Positions 58,950 through 64,000 of a DNA stretch of 64,000 nucleotides are shown here, piece by piece. A model generated the notes under the pieces. The model made no database searches. It was not told the DNA's origin and saw only the letters and a list, made by a program, of their open reading frames with translations. Origin of the DNA: Candidatus Binatia bacterium. GTDB lineage: Bacteria > Eisenbacteria > RBG-16-71-46 > SZUA-252. The stretch is taken from the NCBI GenBank assembly GCA_035631035.1, contig DASQJL010000082.1:86021-150020 (forward strand). The letters are read 5' to 3'. The translations under genes and the position numbers were made by a program. Each line of letters begins with the position of its first letter. Position 1 is the stretch's first letter.

Positions 58950-59185
58950 GACTCGCCCTCCTATGAATCTCGTGCGTGGAAACGCCAAGCGGGGTTCACC
59001 CTCCCTGATCTTTGCAGACCACGCGCGGCGCGCTTCGACGCGGCCGCCGAATCCCTCGCCCTTCACTGGGCCCCTCATCGGCATTCGTGCACCCTAACCG
59101 GCGTTTTTTCTCTTGGCAGCCTCCTCCGCCTTGAGTCGTCTCTCAATCGGCCCGGGGGGTTGATTGGGCCGCAACACCTTGCGTG
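58950..59185 (-). other. Long 5' leader of the TonB-dependent receptor gene
   Basis: About 236 bases lie between the predicted transcript start and the ATG. It contains GC-rich short stems (for example CGGCCC with GGGCCG near 59149-59171) and a T-rich stretch (minus-strand A run near 59104-59109), but I recognise no riboswitch: no cobalamin B12-box or c-di-GMP consensus is evident. No gene is seen on either strand in 58950-59342. Confidence 0.4.
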
Positions 59186-59191
59186 ACTTCA

Positions 59192-59220
59192 ACACTAGGA
59201 ACAGTACGGAGGGCTGTCAA
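59192..59220 (-). promoter_or_regulatory. Putative sigma-70-type promoter for the receptor unit
   Basis: Minus-strand TTGACA (59220-59215) and TAGTGT (59197-59192) are spaced by exactly 17 bases, in an otherwise GC-rich region, with an AT-rich stretch (AAAAATA) just upstream of the -35. Start of transcription would be near 59185. Confidence 0.55.
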
Positions 59221-59266
59221 TATTTTTCGGGAACCTTCCTGTCGGCCTTCCCAACGAAGGCAGCCC

Positions 59267-59300
59267 AAAACGAAAGGCCCCCGGCGTTTCGCCGGGGGCC
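59267..59300 (-). terminator. Intrinsic terminator of the outer-membrane protein gene
   Basis: GGCCCCCGGCG (59276-59286) and CGCCGGGGGCC (59290-59300) form a perfect 11-base stem with a 3-base loop. Read on the minus strand it is followed by TTTCGTTTT (59275-59267). It lies 42 bases after the stop of the barrel gene at 59343 and is the strongest terminator in the window. Confidence 0.85.
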
Positions 59301-59342
59301 CGTTTGCAGCCGGCCGGAGCGGTCGCCCGCTCCGGGTCGTCT

Positions 59343-60656
59343 CTAGAAGTGGTACGTCGCGGAGACGCGGTTGAACGGCGTCGCCTGGTTCCCCGACAGG
59401 ATGTAGCCGCCGGAGAGCGGGAACTGGTTGTTGATCGTCATGTCGATGTCGAGGTTGTTCCACCGGATGCCGGCGCCCAGGCCCAGGCGGAAGTCGGCCG
59501 TCTTGGTCTTCTCGGTCGAGGAGAACGCCGGGGTGTTGAAGTCGGTCGACTCGGTGCGGCCGACGTCGTGGCCGCGGCTCGCGCCGATCCGGACCTTGAG
59601 CCAGCTGGTGGCTTCGGTCTCGAGGGCGGCGAAGACGAGCGGAAGCATCGTCGTCTTGTCCTCGGCCGTGCGGATCGCGCCGACCGGGCCGCCGGTGTTC
59701 TGGTCGGTCCGCTCGTAGGAGTGCTTGTCCTGGCTCACGACCACGCCCCAGAGGAGCAGGTTGTTGTCGTTCACCCGCATGTTGTCCGAGATGCCCGCGC
59801 CGTAGTGCTTGTAGGTCTCGTCGGCCGCCACCTGATTCGCCAGAACGCCCGTGGCTTCCCAGGAGAGGTCGTTGTTCACGTACCACGCCGCCGGATACCA
59901 GGTGTGCGTGCCGCCGCGGTGCATGATGGCGCGCGCGAAGATCCCGTACGAGGCATTGCCGGCGTCCTGCCACGTCTCGCCGGCCGGGGTCTCCGTCCGC
60001 TCGAACGTGAAGCGACGGTAGGTCGCGGCCGCCTCGAAGCGATCGTCCTCGCCGAAATGGAGCGCGACGGACGGGGTGATGCCGTAGGTGTTGAGCTCCA
60101 CGTCGACCGGATCGTCCGTGATCAGGTTCGGCCCGAAGCCGGCGCCGAACGGGAACGGATCGAACGAGAAGTCGATGCCGCGAGCCGAGTAGGTGGCCGG
60201 CGTGTTGTCCGAGTACTCGAACGACGAGTTCGTGATGTCCAGCCGGACCGCGAAGTCGAGATTCGAGAACGCGCGGCCCCAGATCATGTCGAGCTGCTCA
60301 TTGTTCAGGTTGCTCGACCCGTCCAGCACGTCGTTCTGGCTCTGGGCCATCTGGAACGCGATCGCGCCCAGCCGCGGGAAGTTGCGAACGACCGTGTAGC
60401 TCTGGTCGGTCACGGCGACCGGATTCACGTCCCCGTCGTTCGGGTTGTTGCCGAGCTCGGCCAGAACGAGATTGTTCTGCCGCACGACCGACGTCGGATA
60501 CGTGTAGATGTTCGCGTAGTCGTCGGTGAACTGGCTCAGCACCGGAACGTCGAGGCCCATGCCTTCCATGCGGGAAAGCGAGGCCTGGCTCACGCCGGCG
60601 GTGATCGCGAGCAGAACCGCGACCGTGAGGAAAACGATCAGCTTGCGCTGAGACAT
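59343..60656 (-). CDS. Outer-membrane beta-barrel protein, unknown function
   Basis: A 437-residue exported protein with signal peptide (LIVFLTVAVLLAITAGVSQA) followed by alternating amphipathic beta-strands: FAVRLDITNSSFEYS, FEAAATYRRFTFERTE, DLSWEATGVLANQ, LLLWGVVVSQDKHSYE, WLKVRIGASRGHDV, TADFRLGLGAGIRWNNLDIDM and the terminal NRVSATYHF with an aromatic last residue, the classic beta-signal for Bam-mediated insertion. I recognise no named family; it resembles porin-like barrels found in FCB candidate phyla. ATG 60656 has AGGAGG 9 bases upstream. Monocistronic: own promoter, long leader and terminator, suggesting high or regulated expression. Confidence 0.8.
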   Translation of the reverse strand: MSQRKLIVFLTVAVLLAITAGVSQASLSRMEGMGLDVPVLSQFTDDYANIYTYPTSVVRQNNLVLAELGNNPNDGDVNPVAVTDQSYTVVRNFPRLGAIAFQMAQSQNDVLDGSSNLNNEQLDMIWGRAFSNLDFAVRLDITNSSFEYSDNTPATYSARGIDFSFDPFPFGAGFGPNLITDDPVDVELNTYGITPSVALHFGEDDRFEAAATYRRFTFERTETPAGETWQDAGNASYGIFARAIMHRGGTHTWYPAAWYVNNDLSWEATGVLANQVAADETYKHYGAGISDNMRVNDNNLLLWGVVVSQDKHSYERTDQNTGGPVGAIRTAEDKTTMLPLVFAALETEATSWLKVRIGASRGHDVGRTESTDFNTPAFSSTEKTKTADFRLGLGAGIRWNNLDIDMTINNQFPLSGGYILSGNQATPFNRVSATYHF

Positions 60657-60890
60657 CGGGTTTTGCCTCCTGTAGGTAGTGGACCCCAGACCATCCAGGG
60701 TCCCCATCCCGGACCGTAGCGCTCTACTGCTGCTGGAAACTGGTCCGGGGAGAATACGAGAGAGCAGATGTTCCTGTTCGACTCTCGCTCCCCACCCCCT
60801 TTCCATGTCTCTAGCCACACACCGTTAGGCCGCCAGGGCGACGGCCACACCACACCCCGAGAGCACGTCCTGAGAGGCTGTTCCGAGATC
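60657..60890 (-). other. Long 5' leader of the outer-membrane protein gene
   Basis: About 234 bases between the predicted transcript start and the ATG. Visible pairing elements include GGACC...GGTCC around 60684-60706 and GGCCG...CGGCC near 60830-60848. I recognise no riboswitch or small-RNA gene. The remaining bases up to 61016, beyond the promoter, include a strikingly AT-rich patch at about 60926-60965. Confidence 0.4.
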
Positions 60891-60896
60891 GGCGGC

Positions 60897-60925
60897 ACCT
60901 TAGGGGCGCCGTACGGGCGTGTCAA
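60897..60925 (-). promoter_or_regulatory. Putative sigma-70-type promoter with AT-rich upstream element
   Basis: Minus-strand TTGACA (60925-60920) and TAAGGT (60902-60897) are separated by 17 bases. Immediately upstream of the -35 lie about 40 AT-rich bases (60926-60965), an exceptional patch in this genome and consistent with an UP element for a strongly expressed gene. Confidence 0.6.
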
Positions 60926-61016
60926 ACGAATTATTCGAAAATGAAGGATAAACGATTATTTAGCAGCGGCTTGGGAGAGCGTTGAACCAGCCCGGGGGGA
61001 GTCGCGTGAAGCACGT

Positions 61017-62405
61017 CTAGAGCGGCGAGGAACGGAAATCCAGGTAGTAGAGGCCGAAGTCGTATCGATCGACGAAGTAGAAGGTCTTCCGCTGTTGGTA
61101 GTAGTACCAGATCTCCTCGGGGTGCTTGTCGATGGAGAACGGACTCCGCACGACCTCGTCCGGCTGGCCGTACTTGATGTAGACCTTCCCCATGTCGACC
61201 TTCCAGCCGGGAACCCCCACGCTGAAGTGTTGATTGGCGTAGGCGATCCGGCGATAGAACTCGCTCATCGCCTCGTTTTCCGGCGTTTCGGGAGTGGGGT
61301 CGCGCCGCTTCCAGAACCCCTCCCAGAAAGACTGCAGCTGCTCTGGGGTCTTGGCCGCGTCCATCTCCTTCTTCTCGGCCGGATCCGTGATGATGTAGGT
61401 GAGGATCTCCAGGGTGGTCTTCGGATCGGCCACGATGCTGGCCACCGATTGCACGACCTCGAACGACTTCTCCCGGCGGATCGGCTGGCGCTTGCCCCCC
61501 GGCTGCGGGAGGATCGGCGCCTTGAGCTCCACCAGGAACCGGTAGCTTCCGGGAACGAGCGCGGCCGTGGGAGGACGCAGCAGGAACGCGGTGCGCGTCC
61601 CCGCGCGCGCGAGGGTCGTGTCCTTCTCCAAGATGCGCTCCTGCTGATCGTTGAGGATGCGGTACTGGATCTGGTAGCCCGGATCGGCGGCCGCCGCCGG
61701 CCGGGAGTCCACGACCTCGCCGAACACGGCCAGGGTGGCCACATCCTCGCTGTAGCGTCGCGCCGGATTCGGGACGAGCGCGGCCCGCAGGTCGCTCCCC
61801 GGGAGGGCCCCCGGCTTCACGTTTCCAAAGGAAAGGTCGGTGAACGCGACGGGTCCGGCAGCCTGCTTCTGGACCTCGAGATCGATGCGCGTGGCCGAGG
61901 TGCGCTCGGCCACCAGGTCGCGGATCGCCACCTGCACCTCGTACTTGTCGGGCGGCGCGGGGAGGTCGACGTGGTCGATGATGTCGTTTCCGATCGGGCG
62001 CGTCTCGGCATAGGTCTTCACGTCGAGGTCGCGCACGAAGGTGTCGCCGGTGACCTGGCGGCCGCCCTTCTCCTTATAGAAGACGACGCTGACCTCATAC
62101 GAGGCGTGATAACCGCCCGGCCGGCGCTCGAAAAGGAGCTCCGAGCGCGCCAGCCGATAGTCCAGCCGAACCAGGGGGACCCCAGCGTCCCCCGGCTCCA
62201 CGGTTCCGTCCACGGAGAAGCGCGGCCGGTCGCCGCTGGTTCCGGGCACGGGCGTCTCGGGCTGCGTCGGCGGGCTCGGATTCGGGTACTGCGCTCCGGC
62301 GCGCGCCGGGCCCAACCCCGGCAGCGCCGGCGGCGAAGCCAGCGCGAGGGCCGCGAGGAGTCCTGCGGCGACGTGCCGCGGATCAGCGGAGCAGGATGAT
62401 CGCAC
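61017..62405 (-). CDS. GWxTD domain-containing exported protein
   Basis: A 462-residue protein with signal peptide (AAGLLAALALASPPAL), a middle of two beta-rich domains (VPLVRLDYRLARSELLFERR; GSYRFLVELKAPIL) and the C-terminal GWxTD domain, recognised by FWEGFWKRRDPTPETPENEA, then GWKVDMGKVYIKYGQPDEV and EIWYYYQQRKTFYFVDRYDFG. Such proteins occur in Gemmatimonadota, Acidobacteriota, Eisenbacteria and similar groups; their function is not established. GTG 62405 lies 23 bases inside the end of the LVIVD/FlgD gene, so they are likely co-transcribed. Here the eponymous motif reads GWKVD rather than strictly GWxTD. Confidence 0.85.
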   Translation of the reverse strand: MRSSCSADPRHVAAGLLAALALASPPALPGLGPARAGAQYPNPSPPTQPETPVPGTSGDRPRFSVDGTVEPGDAGVPLVRLDYRLARSELLFERRPGGYHASYEVSVVFYKEKGGRQVTGDTFVRDLDVKTYAETRPIGNDIIDHVDLPAPPDKYEVQVAIRDLVAERTSATRIDLEVQKQAAGPVAFTDLSFGNVKPGALPGSDLRAALVPNPARRYSEDVATLAVFGEVVDSRPAAAADPGYQIQYRILNDQQERILEKDTTLARAGTRTAFLLRPPTAALVPGSYRFLVELKAPILPQPGGKRQPIRREKSFEVVQSVASIVADPKTTLEILTYIITDPAEKKEMDAAKTPEQLQSFWEGFWKRRDPTPETPENEAMSEFYRRIAYANQHFSVGVPGWKVDMGKVYIKYGQPDEVVRSPFSIDKHPEEIWYYYQQRKTFYFVDRYDFGLYYLDFRSSPL

Positions 62406-64000
62406 GCGAATCGTCCAGGCCGGCTCCGGTGAGCCGGAGATAGTAGACGCCGCTCGGGGCGGCGGCGCCGCTTCGATCGCGGCCGTCCCACGTCACGATG
62501 CCGAAGCCCGAGACCGGCGCCGCCGCCGCGCGCGACTCCCGCACGATCCGCCCCGACGCGTCGAAGACGCGCAGCGTGAGCGGCGCGCCGGCAGAGCCGT
62601 CGGGCACCCGGTAGGAAAGGCTGGCCACCGCACCGGAACGGGCGCGGAACGGATTGGGATAGGCGCGGCCGACGAGCGGAGCCGAGGCCACCGTGAGCGT
62701 CCCCTCCGCGACCTTGACCGAGCTCCCGTCGGAGAAGAAGGCCTCCAGCCGGTAGCGCTGGGTCGCCCCGGCGACCAGCGAGTCGTCGACGGCGGAGACG
62801 GCGCCGGGCGGCAGGAGATCGCGGTTCACGCGGCGGCCCGCCGGATCGGATGCCGCGCCGGAAGGGGTCACGAGATCGCGGTAGAGATTCAGCCCGACCA
62901 GCCCCGCGCGGACGACCGGAGCCCACGTGACGAGCGCGCGCGGCGTCGCCGAGGCCGGATCCAAACGGACGTCGAGAGCGGGAACGGTCGTGGGCGCCGG
63001 GCTCACGAGATAGCGCTCGAGGCCGAGCGAGGCGGCGATGAGGAGCGTGTCTCCCGTCCACCAACCGTCGCGGGCGACGCCGGGCGGAAGGATGGGGCCC
63101 CGCACGACCGGAGACGACGGCACGCCGACGTCCACGACGAGAGCTCCCTCGTCGCCGGCGAAGAGGACCGCGGACGCGCTGTTCTGGGTCACGCCCAGGA
63201 GCGGCGGCGTCGCGAGCTCCGCGCGCAGGACCGGCTGCGCGGGATTGGCCACGTCCACGATCTGGAGCCCACGGGCCCGCGTCGCCACCAGAAGCCGCGT
63301 GCCCGAGAGATCGAGGTCGCGCGCCCCGGCGAGCGAGGCGGATCCGAAGGCCGCCGGCTGGGCCGGATTGCCGAAGCCGATCGACAGGAGGCCCAGCGCT
63401 TCGTCCGCCACGAAGAGCACGGTGTCCCGCGCCGCGAGCCCGCGGGGATCCTGGACGAAAGGACTGCCGACGGCCCCGCGCGCGGTGAGCGTGACGGTGG
63501 AATCGAGCGGCTGGTAGTCCACCTGAACGAACGTGACGATGGGATTCAATCCGCGCGCGGCCACGGCGACCAGGTTGGGGCCGACCTGCGCCACCGCGCT
63601 CGCCGAGCCGGACAGCGTCAACGTCGCGACGGGAATCGGCGCCGCCGGATTCCCGACCTGGACCACCTCGAGCCCGGATGGGCCGCTCGCGAGGTAGACC
63701 AGAGGCAGCGCCGCGTCCACGGCCACGTCCACCGGTCTCCCGTTCCCCGAAGGCGGCGCCATCCCGACCAGGCTGGAATCGCTGCCGCCCGCGCGATAGA
63801 TCCGGAGGCCGCCGGAATAGTCGGCGACGTAGGCGAGCCCGTTCTTCACCGCCACCCGGCGAACCCGGCCGACGCCGCCGACCGGAGCGCGATCGGGAGC
63901 GCCCGACAGGGAGACGAACTCGAGCAGCGACCACCCCGGCTCGTCGGGGGGGGCGGGAGCGATTTGATCGTAGGTGGAAGCGACGATCCAGTCGCCGCTC
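62383..64000 (-). CDS. LVIVD-repeat secreted protein with FlgD-like C-terminal domain (5'-truncated)
   Basis: The right window edge cuts the N terminus: the frame remains open to 64000 (reading SGDWIVASTYDQIAPAP near the edge). It has at least six LVIVD-type propeller repeats (GLAYVADYSGGLRIYRAG, VYLASGPSGLEVVQVGNPAAP, TVLFVADEALGLLSIGFGNPAQP, RLLVATRARGLQIVDVANPAQP, VLFAGDEGALVVDVGVPSSP), then a fibronectin-like linker (RALVTWAPVVRAGLVGLNLYR) and a FlgD-type Ig domain (YPNPFRARSGAVASLSYRV, LRVFDASGRIVRESR, GVYYLRLTGAG) ending ILLR. LVIVD repeats are common in large exported proteins of FCB groups; a sorted surface protein is likely. Confidence 0.85.
   Translation of the reverse strand, partial: SGDWIVASTYDQIAPAPPDEPGWSLLEFVSLSGAPDRAPVGGVGRVRRVAVKNGLAYVADYSGGLRIYRAGGSDSSLVGMAPPSGNGRPVDVAVDAALPLVYLASGPSGLEVVQVGNPAAPIPVATLTLSGSASAVAQVGPNLVAVAARGLNPIVTFVQVDYQPLDSTVTLTARGAVGSPFVQDPRGLAARDTVLFVADEALGLLSIGFGNPAQPAAFGSASLAGARDLDLSGTRLLVATRARGLQIVDVANPAQPVLRAELATPPLLGVTQNSASAVLFAGDEGALVVDVGVPSSPVVRGPILPPGVARDGWWTGDTLLIAASLGLERYLVSPAPTTVPALDVRLDPASATPRALVTWAPVVRAGLVGLNLYRDLVTPSGAASDPAGRRVNRDLLPPGAVSAVDDSLVAGATQRYRLEAFFSDGSSVKVAEGTLTVASAPLVGRAYPNPFRARSGAVASLSYRVPDGSAGAPLTLRVFDASGRIVRESRAAAAPVSGFGIVTWDGRDRSGAAAPSGVYYLRLTGAGLDDSRAIILLR

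Noticed and set aside
58950..59185. Cobalamin or c-di-GMP riboswitch in the receptor leader
   Set aside because: CACGCAAGG recalls part of a c-di-GMP motif, but the remaining conserved bases and the B12 box are absent.

Overview
This 64 kb window comes from a very GC-rich Gram-negative bacterium, probably a member of the FCB-type candidate phyla. Candidatus Eisenbacteria or a relative fits best, but this is inferred from gene content and not from a marker phylogeny. The grounds are: LPS/KDO and Lpt genes and BamD (an outer membrane); secreted proteins with FlgD-like or T9SS-like C-terminal domains; a PorV/PorQ-family barrel; a GWxTD-domain protein; a CarboxypepD-regulatory TonB-dependent receptor; and an HPr/HprK plus mannose-type PTS set inside an rpoN/hpf neighbourhood. 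I see no rRNA, tRNA, CRISPR array, insertion sequence or prophage. Almost everything is on the minus strand; only two genes (45897-46433 and 47851-49143) are on plus.

Layout, read in the minus-strand direction of transcription (right to left). (A) 64000-61017: a 5'-truncated LVIVD-repeat/FlgD-domain secreted protein and a GWxTD protein. (B) 60925-59267: a single outer-membrane beta-barrel gene with its own TTGACA promoter, long leader and strong terminator. (C) 59220-49196: an envelope unit of TonB-dependent receptor, large secreted protein with sorting-type C-terminal domain, PorV-like barrel, DacB/PBP4 and LD-carboxypeptidase. (D) 49143-45897: plus-strand glutamate dehydrogenase family gene, minus-strand rhomboid protease, and a small secreted plus-strand protein. 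(E) 45617-31357: a cell-shape operon (mreB, mreC, mreD, mrdA, rodA) running into lgt, aroE and comF, then after a 98 bp gap with a stem-loop a radical SAM protein, RNase G, L21, L27 and malate dehydrogenase. (F) 31143-27141: three consecutive genes with TonB C-terminal domains, the last fused to an N-terminal DUF457-type membrane domain. (G) 27121-1: a promoter followed by a very compact block of 25 genes from kdsB to polA, many joined by 4-base stop/start overlaps.

Block G combines KDO synthesis (kdsB, kdsA, kdsD), LPS transport (lptC, lptB), CTP synthase, sigma-54, hibernation factor, HPr kinase, a complete mannose-type PTS with HPr and enzyme I, a phosphoglucose/phosphomannose isomerase with a nucleotidyltransferase, the SAM/SAH pair metK-ahcY, FtsK, RimO, an unrecognised secreted protein, a TPR protein, BamD, NadD and DNA polymerase I. 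The layout resembles the proteobacterial kds-lpt-rpoN-hpf-ptsN region, but with HprK and a permease-type PTS in place of ptsN/rapZ, and without recognisable kdsC or lptA. The most unusual material is this PTS arrangement, the TonB-C triplet with its membrane-hydrolase fusion, the receptor/sorting-domain/PorV cassette, and two outer-membrane genes that both have TTGACA-type promoters about 235 bases upstream of their start codons.
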